Shown one piece after another: positions 1 through 7,220 of a stretch of 10,550 bases of DNA. The notes under the pieces were generated by a model. It was not told the DNA's origin. It searched no databases and worked only from the letters and a program-made list of their open reading frames with translations. This DNA is from Acidobacteriaceae bacterium (GTDB taxonomy: Bacteria > Acidobacteriota > Terriglobia > Bryobacterales > Bryobacteraceae). The number at the start of each line of letters is the position of its first letter. Positions within the stretch are counted from its first letter, which is position 1. The DNA is taken from the NCBI GenBank assembly GCA_019246575.1, contig JAFAQG010000594.1, positions 1 through 10,550 of the forward strand, written 5' to 3'. A program made the position numbers and the translations under genes.

Positions 1-88
1 CGCGAAACGGAATGTCCGGCGGCCTGCCGATGGACCAAAGGACAGAACTAAGCGCCAGTGCGCCGGCGAGAGGGAAAACGGTCTTCAT
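1..88 (-). CDS. Secreted protein of unknown function, N-terminal fragment (cut by left edge)
   Basis: Only the first 29 codons lie in the window. The reading begins with ATG at 88-86 and gives MKTVFPLAGALALSSVLWSI followed by GRPPDIPFR. This is a lysine-positive start and a hydrophobic core, as in a Sec signal peptide, so the product is probably exported. A good Shine-Dalgarno sequence, GAGG, sits 8 bases before the ATG, and the gene starts 22 bases after the stop of the GMC oxidoreductase, so it is very likely the next gene of the same transcript. The downstream residues DIPFR vaguely recall the start of FG-GAP/VCBS-repeat secreted proteins of Acidobacteria and Planctomycetes, but that is a memory-based guess from a handful of residues. 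The function cannot be told from this piece. Confidence 0.62.
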   Translation of the reverse strand, partial: MKTVFPLAGALALSSVLWSIGRPPDIPFR

Positions 89-96
89 CGGGCTTG

Positions 97-100
97 CCTC
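97..100 (-). promoter_or_regulatory. Ribosome binding site of the left-edge secreted gene
   Basis: On the minus strand GAGG (within CGAGG) stands 8 bases upstream of the ATG at 88-86. It is one of only two clear Shine-Dalgarno matches before a start in this window, and it supports translation of the short partial gene at the left edge. Confidence 0.55.
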
Positions 101-110
101 GGTCAAGCTC

Positions 111-1757
111 TCATAAGTTCGTACTGTCGAGGCCTTTTGCCTCCTTGGACATATACCGCGCGGCCCTGACCGCGAGCGCCATAATTGTGTGGGTCGGATT
201 CTTTTCAGGAAAGGTTACGAAAGAACTGCCGTCGACGACATACAAATTTTTTACATCGTGCGCCTGGCAGAACGGATTGAGAACGGATCGCTTCGGGTTG
301 CTGCCCATGCGAACCGTGCCGACCTCGTGACTCGCGAACCCGGATGGAACCTTCGACGTATCGAACACGAATCGCGCGTTCGCGGTATGCAGAATCTCCT
401 GCGCTTTCACCTTCATGTCCTTCCAGAGGGCGAGGTCGTTTTCTCCAAACCGGAATCGCACGACGGGAATCGGGATTCCGTACGCATCCGGTCGCCCGGC
501 GTCGACCGTGACCCGATTTTCGGGCCGCGCAAGCACCTTTCCGAAGAGGCCCGTATGAAATAAAGCGGGCTGGAGCTCGCGCACCTGGCGCTTGAAATCT
601 GAGCCGAAGCCTTTCAAGTATTGCGCCTGATGCGGATAGCGAAAGCCGTTAAACTGATTTTGAAACTGAAATCCACCTACATAGTTTCTACTTTTTTTGT
701 CCATGTTGAAACGAGGTATGTAAGTGTGATCGAGTGCGCCGTCATTATTTATCGGCTTTGTGCCGATCAGCTCTTCCAGATACGAGATGAAAGACGCTGT
801 AACGTGGCCGTGCAGGTATCGGCCGACTAAATCGCTGGAATTTGTGAGTCCGTTCGGGTATTGCGGCGAGCGGGAGTTCAGCAATAGCCTGGCGGATTCG
901 ATCGCCCCGCAACAGACGGCAAAGCGCCGAGCGCGGATTTCGCTTACGTTCCGCGTGACGGTATCGATAACTGAGACGGCGCGCGCAGTGCCGTCGGAGT
1001 TTACCAGGATCTCGCGCGCCAATTGGTTCTGAAGCAGTGTAAAATTGCCCGTTTTGCGCGCTTTGGGCAGCATAGCTGCCGGCACGCTGAAGATCGCCCC
1101 AACGTCGCAGCCCTCCATGCAGTGGCCGCAATAATGGCAAGCAGGACGATGGTCGTATGCTTCCGTCAGTAGCGCCTTGCGAGTCGGTATGAAAGGAATT
1201 CCCATTTTGTCGCATGCACGCTTCACAATAAGGTCCGAGCAGCGCATTTTCAGGGGAGGCAAAAACTCGCCATCGGGCAATACGGCCAGTCCTTCGCGCG
1301 AGCCGGTAACTCCGATCATTTTTTCGACATACGAGTAATAGGGCGCAATCTGTTGATACGAGATAGGCCAGTCATCTTCTACCCCTTCCAAACTTCGTTC
1401 CCGGAAATCCCACTCGGCAAATCGGAAACAGCCGGCGTTCCAGTGAATGCTGCGGCCGCCGACCGCACGTATACGATCCATGCTGACGTTATCGGAGTCC
1501 TCATAGCGAATGGAATCGACCACTTCTTTCGGATATCCCACGCGAGGCTTGGCGCGCTTCGGAAAGTCGTAGGGCCAGGAGTGAAAATGGAAATCTTTGT
1601 ATGTATGAAGCCGGCCGGCTTCAATGAGTACGACCTTCGCGCCCGATTCCGCCAGTTCTTTCGAAAGAACGCCGCCTGCCGGACCGGAGCCGATGACGGC
1701 GACGTCATACAAGACACCTTCAGAAGCTGGTTTCACTTCGGCGCTCCGTGCGGACAT
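111..1757 (-). CDS. GMC-family FAD-dependent oxidoreductase with Fe-S-type cysteine motif
   Basis: A 548-residue flavoprotein of the glucose-methanol-choline family, expected to oxidise an alcohol, sugar or polyol with FAD as cofactor. Visible: the Rossmann dinucleotide motif GSGPAG at 23-28 followed by an acidic strand end (LIEAG, 44-48); the GMC region GGRSIHWNAG (100-109); the second GMC signature GAIESARLL (284-292); the C-terminal active-site region with His477 (HEVGTVRMG) and Asn520 (NPTHTI), the likely His/Asn catalytic pair, with His523 adjacent. Cys207, Cys210, Cys213 and Cys217 form a C-x2-C-x2-C-x3-C cluster like the Fe-S motif of sugar-dehydrogenase GMC subunits (FAD-glucose and fructose dehydrogenases). 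No signal peptide is present, consistent with export alongside the Tat-tagged small subunit encoded just upstream. The ATG start at 1757 overlaps that gene by 25 bases but lacks a ribosome site; a GTG at 1736 (541 residues) has GGAG 7 bases before it and a GTGA overlap, and may be the true start. Substrate unknown. Confidence 0.95.
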   Translation of the reverse strand: MSARSAEVKPASEGVLYDVAVIGSGPAGGVLSKELAESGAKVVLIEAGRLHTYKDFHFHSWPYDFPKRAKPRVGYPKEVVDSIRYEDSDNVSMDRIRAVGGRSIHWNAGCFRFAEWDFRERSLEGVEDDWPISYQQIAPYYSYVEKMIGVTGSREGLAVLPDGEFLPPLKMRCSDLIVKRACDKMGIPFIPTRKALLTEAYDHRPACHYCGHCMEGCDVGAIFSVPAAMLPKARKTGNFTLLQNQLAREILVNSDGTARAVSVIDTVTRNVSEIRARRFAVCCGAIESARLLLNSRSPQYPNGLTNSSDLVGRYLHGHVTASFISYLEELIGTKPINNDGALDHTYIPRFNMDKKSRNYVGGFQFQNQFNGFRYPHQAQYLKGFGSDFKRQVRELQPALFHTGLFGKVLARPENRVTVDAGRPDAYGIPIPVVRFRFGENDLALWKDMKVKAQEILHTANARFVFDTSKVPSGFASHEVGTVRMGSNPKRSVLNPFCQAHDVKNLYVVDGSSFVTFPEKNPTHTIMALAVRAARYMSKEAKGLDSTNL

Positions 1758-2335
1758 CCGGGAAATTCGGCGAGTGCGTCATTGCCTTGGTATTGCAAAT
1801 CGTCGTGAATGCCCATTTTTGACGTGTAGTAGCCATCGATGGTGGCGCGCTTCAAGGCACGGAAAAATTGCTCACCCAAGGACTTTGGCGCTTCTTCGTC
1901 ACTGGCTATCTTACGCAAGATTGCTACCTGATTTTCCGGCGAACAGCGCGCATATGGATTCCCGGACTCCGCGACGGCCATCCTGTCTACCTCCAGCAAC
2001 CCTTGTGCCCAGAGCCGCTTCGTTGCGGCGGATGCATCGGCAATGACGATGTCGATGTATTCCGGTACGCCGGCTTCCTTTGCTCCCGGCGAATGCTCGT
2101 CGGCAGGAATAATCCGTTCGACCAGCGCATTGAGCGTCTCCAATTGCTTCGGAGTGAAATACACATACCGGTGCGGCGTGGCTTCTTCCTTTGTGACAGG
2201 CTCCGGAGTTTGGTGCGTCTGCGGTGGCGCATTCTGGCCGAAGACCGGCAACACTCCCGCGCCGCCCGCGCCGGCAACAAGCTGTCTGAAAATGTTTCTA
2301 CGGGTCGGCTTTTCAAAATCCGTTGAATCTTGCAT
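1733..2335 (-). CDS. Gluconate 2-dehydrogenase subunit 3-like protein, Tat signal
   Basis: A 200-residue small subunit that in characterised GMC dehydrogenases helps assemble and export the flavoprotein subunit. The N terminus carries a twin-arginine motif, T-RR-NIF with Arg12 and Arg13, followed by a short hydrophobic alanine/glycine stretch (about 18-32), so the protein should leave folded through the Tat system. Then comes a proline-rich linker (about 34-54) and the family core: FTPKQLETLNALVERIIPAD (residues 60-79), GVPEYID, and the characteristic end ATIDGYYTSKMGI...YQGN...FPGCPHGAPK. Length is normal for the family. It overlaps the GMC gene by 4 or 25 bases depending on the GMC start, which fits a 1:1 complex. 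The start is ATG at 2335 with no clear ribosome site; an inverted repeat ends 7 bases before it. The assignment rests on recognition of the family ending and on the GMC neighbour. Confidence 0.93.
   Translation of the reverse strand: MQDSTDFEKPTRRNIFRQLVAGAGGAGVLPVFGQNAPPQTHQTPEPVTKEEATPHRYVYFTPKQLETLNALVERIIPADEHSPGAKEAGVPEYIDIVIADASAATKRLWAQGLLEVDRMAVAESGNPYARCSPENQVAILRKIASDEEAPKSLGEQFFRALKRATIDGYYTSKMGIHDDLQYQGNDALAEFPGCPHGAPK
1744..1747 (-). promoter_or_regulatory. Shine-Dalgarno site favouring a GTG start for the GMC gene
   Basis: GGAG on the minus strand is 7 bases upstream of GTG at 1736-1734, which overlaps the stop TGA (1735-1733) of the preceding gene as GTGA. This is the classic translational-coupling arrangement. 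The alternative ATG at 1757-1755 has only CCGAATTTCCCGG before it, with no purine-rich site. The two starts differ by seven residues, all ahead of the FAD motif, so function does not decide between them. Confidence 0.45.
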
Positions 2336-2342
2336 ATGAGTG

Positions 2343-2385
2343 CGGCGATCAATCTTTCGATACTCGAAGCGCGAGCAGATCGCCG
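2343..2385 (-). promoter_or_regulatory. Inverted-repeat leader in the 108-base gap before the dehydrogenase pair
   Basis: In the gap 2336-2443 the minus strand reads CGGCGATC (2385-2378), a 27-base loop, then GATCGCCG (2350-2343): a perfect 8-base stem ending 7 bases before the ATG at 2335. Inside the loop TTCGA-GTA-TCGAA (2368-2356) could form a second small hairpin. It is followed by no U-run, so it does not resemble an intrinsic terminator; it occupies the place where a ribosome site would be. An 11-base odd palindrome, CGATAATATCG on the minus strand, lies at 2425-2435. I see no convincing -35/-10 pair. Function is inference: a control element for translation or transcription of the two dehydrogenase genes, or chance. 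Confidence 0.3.
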
Positions 2386-2443
2386 AGCCCGCGTCGAGAA
2401 ATCGGCAAGTGTATGTATCTCGTGCGATATTATCGGTAGTAAT

Positions 2444-3910
2444 TTACACTAAGACATTTTTCACAACGATCGCCGGTTTCTCCGTACCGGTTAGTTTCTG
2501 ATCCAGACCTTGGTACTTAAACGTAAAACGCGTGTCTTCGATACCGAATTGGTGCAGGATGGTAGCGTTCAGATCGCGTATGTGAACTGGATCTTTGACA
2601 ATGTTGTACGAGAACTCGTCGGTCTCGCCGTGTACGGTGCCGCCTTTAATTCCCGCACCGGCCATCCAGATAGAGAAACACTTCGGGTGGTGATCGCGGC
2701 CGTAATCCGACGCGCTGAGCTTGCCCTGGCAGTAAATAGTACGGCCAAATTCACCGCCCCAGATGACCAGCGTATCGTCCAACAGTCCCCTCGCCTTTAG
2801 ATCTTGCACAAGTGCATAGCAGCCCTGATCCACATCGCGGCATTGACTTGGCAGGACAGCGGGCAATTCGCTGTGAACATCCCATCCGCGGTGATAAATC
2901 TGGACGAAGCGCACATCGCGTTCCGTGAGTCTGCGAGCCAGGAGACAGCAGTTTGCGAATGTGCCGGGCTTGCGGGCATCCTCGCCGTAAAGCTTAAATG
3001 TGCTGTCCGGTTCCTTCGAAATATCGGTGAGCTCGGGGACGGAGGTTTGCATCCGGAACGCCATCTCGTACTGCGCGATGCGAACCTGAATTTCCGGATC
3101 GGCAATTTTCGCCATCTCGAGACGGTTCATCTCGCCGGTCGCATCTAACATACGCCGGCGCACTTTTTCAGGAACGCCGTCGGCATTATTGATATAGAGG
3201 ACGGGATCGCCTGTTGACCGGAGCGCCACGCCGGAGTACTGGCCGGGAAGAAAGCCGGAGCTCCACAGACGCGCGGAAATGGCCTGCACATTTGCCTTGG
3301 GATTGGAATGCGTTGCGTTCAGCACGACGAACGTCGGCAGGCTCTGGTTCATGCTGCCCAGCCCATAGGAGATCCACGCGCCTACACACGGCTTTCCCGC
3401 GATCATGAATCCCGTTTGCATGAATGTAACCGCTGGCTCGTGATTGATCGCATCCGTGTTCATCGACCGCACGACGGCAATGTCGTCGGCCATCTTCGCT
3501 GTGTAGGGCAGCAGTTCGGACACCCACATTCCGCTTTGACCGTATTGTGCGAACTTGAAGATGGACGGAGCCACAGGAAAGCGCGCCTGGCCGGAGGTCA
3601 TGGTTGTCAGACGCTGGCCCTGGCGAATGGAATCGGGGAGATCCTTATCGAACCACTTCTCCATGGTCGGTTTGTAATCGAAGGTCTCCATCTGCGGAGG
3701 AGCGCCCAACATGTGGAGATAGATGGCGCGCTTTGCTTTTGCGGGGAAATGGGGCAGTCCGGGAAGACCGCCGATGGCCTTCTTTTCCGTTGCTGCGGCG
3801 GCATGCCGTTCGAGTAAGGTGTACAGAGCGAGCGAGCCCAACCCGCGCGCGCCGCGCGCTAACAGTTGTCGCCGCGTTTCCACCACGATGCTTTCTTTAA
3901 TCGGGTCCAT
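2444..3910 (-). CDS. DUF1501 family protein (alkaline-phosphatase/sulfatase-like fold), Tat signal
   Basis: A 488-residue protein of the DUF1501 family, which is distantly related to the alkaline phosphatase/sulfatase superfamily and is nearly always found beside DUF1549/DUF1553 proteins in Planctomycetes and Acidobacteria; its biochemical role is not established. The N terminus has a twin-arginine motif, Arg13-Arg14 in TRRQLL, then a weakly hydrophobic stretch to about residue 40, so Tat export to the periplasm is likely. Family landmarks: HRGWDVH (340-346), CRDVDQG (357-363), WGGEFGRT (384-391), GRDHHPK (404-410) and a C-terminal stretch with GGTVHGETDEFSYNIV (423-438), KDPVHIRDLNATILHQFG (439-456) and KYQGLDQKLTG (465-475). 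The length is typical and the frame is intact. It starts 12 bases after the stop of the DUF1553 gene, so the two are co-transcribed; the spacer CGCGAAAAAACA contains no strong ribosome site. Confident family call, unknown substrate. Confidence 0.95.
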   Translation of the reverse strand: MDPIKESIVVETRRQLLARGARGLGSLALYTLLERHAAAATEKKAIGGLPGLPHFPAKAKRAIYLHMLGAPPQMETFDYKPTMEKWFDKDLPDSIRQGQRLTTMTSGQARFPVAPSIFKFAQYGQSGMWVSELLPYTAKMADDIAVVRSMNTDAINHEPAVTFMQTGFMIAGKPCVGAWISYGLGSMNQSLPTFVVLNATHSNPKANVQAISARLWSSGFLPGQYSGVALRSTGDPVLYINNADGVPEKVRRRMLDATGEMNRLEMAKIADPEIQVRIAQYEMAFRMQTSVPELTDISKEPDSTFKLYGEDARKPGTFANCCLLARRLTERDVRFVQIYHRGWDVHSELPAVLPSQCRDVDQGCYALVQDLKARGLLDDTLVIWGGEFGRTIYCQGKLSASDYGRDHHPKCFSIWMAGAGIKGGTVHGETDEFSYNIVKDPVHIRDLNATILHQFGIEDTRFTFKYQGLDQKLTGTEKPAIVVKNVLV

Positions 3911-3922
3911 TGTTTTTTCGCG

Positions 3923-6900
3923 CTACTTCACTAACGCTTCATCGAGGTTCAACATTTCATTCGCGACCATCGTCAAGGCAGCGAATCGGGGCTTAGGCAA
4001 TGCGCCATCTGCGGGCGATTGGCCGACTTTCAAGAGCTTCGAAGCGTCTTCCGGAGCGGACGCGTAATAGGCAAAAAAGTCCTTATAAGATTGCGTCAAG
4101 ATACCGGCTTCGTTCTTAGTCAGCGGTCGCGCGAGTAAGCGCTCGGCCATATAATCGAGCTCGCGTTGTAATCGCCTTTGGGATTTCATCGCGTTTTGCG
4201 CGAGGAGTCGCGAGGCCTCGACGAACTGCACGTCGTTCATCGTCACGAGAGCTTGCAAGGGCGTGTTCGTTCGTTCGCGACGCACAATGCACGTTTCGCG
4301 CGAAGTCGCATTCAATATGTCCATCGAAGGAGGCGGAGCGGCGCGTTTCCAAAACGTGTAGAGACTGCGGCGGTAAAGCTTATCGCCCGTGTCCTGATCA
4401 TACAAACGCGTATTACTTTGCGGCATTGCGACCGTTTCCCAAATACGAGCCGGCTGATACGGTTTTACGCTCGGGCCGCCAATTTCGGGCCTCAACAGGC
4501 CGCTTGCAAACAGCGCAGTATCGCGGACCATCTCGGCATCCATGCGGAAACGTGGACCGCGTGCGATCAGCCGGTTCTGCGGGTCTCGCGCCAGCTTTTC
4601 GGGCGTTAGTACTGCAGATTGACGGTAAGTCGCCGATGTGACCAGCAGTTTGAAAAATCGTTTGACGTTCCACCCGGAATCGCGGAAATCGAGCGCGAGC
4701 CAGTCAAGTAGCTCGGGGTGGCTGGGAGGCTCGCCTTGTGAGCCGAAGTCTTCGACGGTTTTCACGATACCGGTTCCGAAGATCTCCTCCCAAAAGCGAT
4801 TCACAGTCACGCGAGCCGTAAGCGGATTGGCCGGATCGACAATCCACATCGCAAGGCCCAGCCGGTTGCGCGGCATGGACTCGCTCATGGGCGGCAGCAC
4901 GCTCGGCGTGTTGGGATGCACTTCTTCCCGCATCTGATCGTATTGCCCGCGGTACAGCACATGCGCGACGGGCTGCGCATCCGTGCGCTCTTCCATGACG
5001 AGAGTTGTTGCGGAGCGGCTTCGAATTGCATACAGCTCTCTATCGATTCGCCTCAGTTGAGCGGCGGGTTGCGCCGTGGCCGGGTCAATCCTATATACGA
5101 AGAACGTTAGGAGGGCGGCGGCATCGGGTTCCGAGAGCTCATCTGCGGATTTCTTCGCAGTTGCCGCCCGGCTTGCCGCATACAGTAACTCCGCCTCTTG
5201 AGGATCGGCCATCGTGTTGAGGATGCGGAAGTCTGCGATCACTCCGCGCTCGAAATACCGTTTTTCCTCGTTGCCGAGTGTCACCGGCGCAGACGATTTA
5301 ATTGAGGATGTCAAGCGCGGGATGTCCTCCGGCCGCCCGACCACCGTCACGGGCGCACCGTTGATGTACATATTTATTCCGCGTCGCAAACCGCTGCCGT
5401 CATATGCGACGACGACGTGGTACCAGGAGTTCGGCCTCAACTTGTATTCGGGCGCGGGATGCCCGCTGATGCCTTTTCCATCCGCGCCCATCAGGTAGAT
5501 GCTCGGCGCGCGATCGTACAGGCTCAGATTTCCTTTGTCGATCCGGAGCGTCCAGCCGCGATGTTTTGGCTCGCCTTTGCCCGACTCCGGAATAGCACCC
5601 AACTGGCTCGCTACTGCGCCGTCGTCCTTCGAATCGGGAATAAAGATCCACGTTGCGATCGTAAATGGCTTGTCGTAATCAATGTCAGACGTGGCGGGAA
5701 GCGCGACCTTGCCTCTGGTTTTGAACTGTATAGCTCTGGTCGCAGCACTTGGCCCATCCACAATCTCCGCTTCCTTGGGAAGAGCCACAGGTTGCACTTC
5801 GCCTGGCTCAGCGACGGTCGCATTGCCGGAGACCTGCAAAGCAAGCGCCTGAGATTCAGGCGCGTATGCGCGGGCTTGTTGCTGGGCCTTCTCGAGCCAG
5901 CTGCCGATGTCCGCTAGCGCCTTCTTCCGCTCGGCCGAAAAGCTTTGCATGACAGCATCGCGTTCTTCATGTAACCGCTCCGACTTCGCACGGTCCTGCG
6001 CCGGAGGCACATAGACCGCCGGCGGAGTGTCCTGAATATTCAGGTCCATGATCGGCTGTGTTGTATTGCGAAAAAAAGCCGTTAACGAGTAGTAATCTTT
6101 TTGTGAGATTGGGTCGAATTTGTGGTCGTGGCAGGTCGCGCAGCCTACCGTTAAACCCATCCAAACGGTTCCGGTGGTGTCTGCTCGATCCTTTGCGTAC
6201 ATGGCTTCGACTTCGGGCAAAATCACGCCGCCTTCGTCTGTGGTCACATTGCAGCGATGAAAACCGGACGCGATCTTCTGATCGAGCGTGGCATTCGGGA
6301 GGAGATCGCCCGCGAGCTGCTCCACGGTGAAGCGATCGAACGGCATGTTTTGGTTGAACGCCTGAATGACCCAATCGCGGTAGGGCCATATCTCGCGATA
6401 GTTGTCGAAGTGCAGACCATTCGTGTCTGCGTAACGAGCAGCATCGAGCCAGTAATGCGCCCGATGTTCGCCATAGTGCGGAGACGCAAGCAGTCGGTCA
6501 ACTACCTTGTCATACGCGTCGCGCGATTTGTCCTTCACAAAAGCGTCGACCTCGGCAGGCGTGGGCGGCAGACCTGTTAGGTCGAGCGTAACCCGTCGAA
6601 TTAGAGTCCGCCGGTCGGCTTCGGGAGCGGGCTGAAGGCCGTTGGCTTCGATCTTTGCGAGAATAAATCGGTCAATTTCGTTGCGCGGCCATGCTGTCTG
6701 TTTGACTTGCGGGGCTGCGACCTTCTTCGGTGCCGCAAAGGCCCAATGTTGGTCCCATTTCGCGCCTTGTTCGATCCAGTGTCGAAGCGTATCCTTTTGC
6801 TCATCTGTGAGCGTTCTATGCGAGAACACAGGAGGCATGCGGAACGCCGGATCGTTGGAGTAGATACGTTTGACGAGAAGACTCTCATCCGGCTTGCCTG

Positions 6901-7117
6901 CAACGATCGGGTACCCGTTCTTGCGCTTTGCGAACGCTCCTTCCTTAGTATCGAGCCGTAGATCCGCCATGCGGGTGCCTTCATCCGGACCGTGGCAGAG
7001 GAAACACTTGTCCGAGAGGATGGGCCTGACTTGACGCTGGAAATCGACTTGCGGATCATTCGCGCCGGCGATACCGCCGCTTGATAACGCAAGCAGAAGG
7101 ACGGGAAAACGAAACAT
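3923..7117 (-). CDS. Planctomycete-type cytochrome c / DUF1549 / LamG / DUF1553 protein
   Basis: A 1064-residue secreted multidomain protein. Residues 1-19 look like a Sec signal peptide (cleavage near AGA-ND). A PSCyt1-type cytochrome-c-like domain follows, with haem-binding CFLCH at 38-42 and a candidate axial Met94 in RMPP. DUF1549 (about 140-350) contains the conserved [15 protein letters not shown] stretch, a second CxxCH at 326-330 that is standard for this domain. Residues about 375-420 are charged and helical. Residues about 450-640 form a LamG/concanavalin-like jelly roll ([43 protein letters not shown]), a probable glycan-binding insert. DUF1553 (about 715-1060) shows [20 protein letters not shown] (749-768), [15 protein letters not shown] and [17 protein letters not shown] (946-962). 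The gene is intact and 12 bases upstream of its usual partner DUF1501. The family is linked by genome context to polysaccharide breakdown and periplasmic redox; no activity is established. It starts at ATG 7117 without an obvious ribosome site. Confidence 0.95.
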   Translation of the reverse strand: MFRFPVLLLALSSGGIAGANDPQVDFQRQVRPILSDKCFLCHGPDEGTRMADLRLDTKEGAFAKRKNGYPIVAGKPDESLLVKRIYSNDPAFRMPPVFSHRTLTDEQKDTLRHWIEQGAKWDQHWAFAAPKKVAAPQVKQTAWPRNEIDRFILAKIEANGLQPAPEADRRTLIRRVTLDLTGLPPTPAEVDAFVKDKSRDAYDKVVDRLLASPHYGEHRAHYWLDAARYADTNGLHFDNYREIWPYRDWVIQAFNQNMPFDRFTVEQLAGDLLPNATLDQKIASGFHRCNVTTDEGGVILPEVEAMYAKDRADTTGTVWMGLTVGCATCHDHKFDPISQKDYYSLTAFFRNTTQPIMDLNIQDTPPAVYVPPAQDRAKSERLHEERDAVMQSFSAERKKALADIGSWLEKAQQQARAYAPESQALALQVSGNATVAEPGEVQPVALPKEAEIVDGPSAATRAIQFKTRGKVALPATSDIDYDKPFTIATWIFIPDSKDDGAVASQLGAIPESGKGEPKHRGWTLRIDKGNLSLYDRAPSIYLMGADGKGISGHPAPEYKLRPNSWYHVVVAYDGSGLRRGINMYINGAPVTVVGRPEDIPRLTSSIKSSAPVTLGNEEKRYFERGVIADFRILNTMADPQEAELLYAASRAATAKKSADELSEPDAAALLTFFVYRIDPATAQPAAQLRRIDRELYAIRSRSATTLVMEERTDAQPVAHVLYRGQYDQMREEVHPNTPSVLPPMSESMPRNRLGLAMWIVDPANPLTARVTVNRFWEEIFGTGIVKTVEDFGSQGEPPSHPELLDWLALDFRDSGWNVKRFFKLLVTSATYRQSAVLTPEKLARDPQNRLIARGPRFRMDAEMVRDTALFASGLLRPEIGGPSVKPYQPARIWETVAMPQSNTRLYDQDTGDKLYRRSLYTFWKRAAPPPSMDILNATSRETCIVRRERTNTPLQALVTMNDVQFVEASRLLAQNAMKSQRRLQRELDYMAERLLARPLTKNEAGILTQSYKDFFAYYASAPEDASKLLKVGQSPADGALPKPRFAALTMVANEMLNLDEALVK

Positions 7118-7220
7118 CAGAACGGCTCGGAACGTGTAAACACACTATATCGCTGTAGATTCAGAGCTATGGAGTACTGTCGCAATGCCTCCAGCAAATC
7201 GGTTCTGAGCGGAAGGGAAG
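7118..7220. other. Short intergenic gap between GH79 and DUF1553 genes
   Basis: A 103-base gap. On the minus strand it contains only weak symmetry: TGGAG/CTCCA (7193-7189 and 7174-7170, 14-base loop) and GTGT-GTTT-ACAC near 7132-7143, neither followed by a T-run, so no intrinsic terminator is supported. A TATAGT box occurs near 7147 (minus-strand sense), but no -35 hexamer stands at a suitable distance. Read-through from GH79 into the DUF1553 gene or a weak internal promoter are both possible. Confidence 0.4.

Noticed and set aside
58..563. Plus-strand frames at 58-330 and 189-563
   Set aside because: They are antisense to the GMC gene, which has clear conserved motifs in this region; no family features are seen in the plus-strand products.
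2410..2443. A sigma-70 promoter with GATAAT as -10 before the dehydrogenase pair
   Set aside because: No -35 hexamer resembling TTGACA is found 16-18 bases upstream; the box alone is too weak.
6112..6145. The second CxxCH (326-330) of the DUF1549/1553 protein as an extra, unusual haem site
   Set aside because: The stretch [14 protein letters not shown] is a standard conserved part of DUF1549 proteins, so it is not a novelty, and whether it binds haem is unsettled.
7118..7220. An intrinsic terminator after the GH79 gene
   Set aside because: The stems found are only 4-5 bases long and no T-run follows on the transcribed sense.
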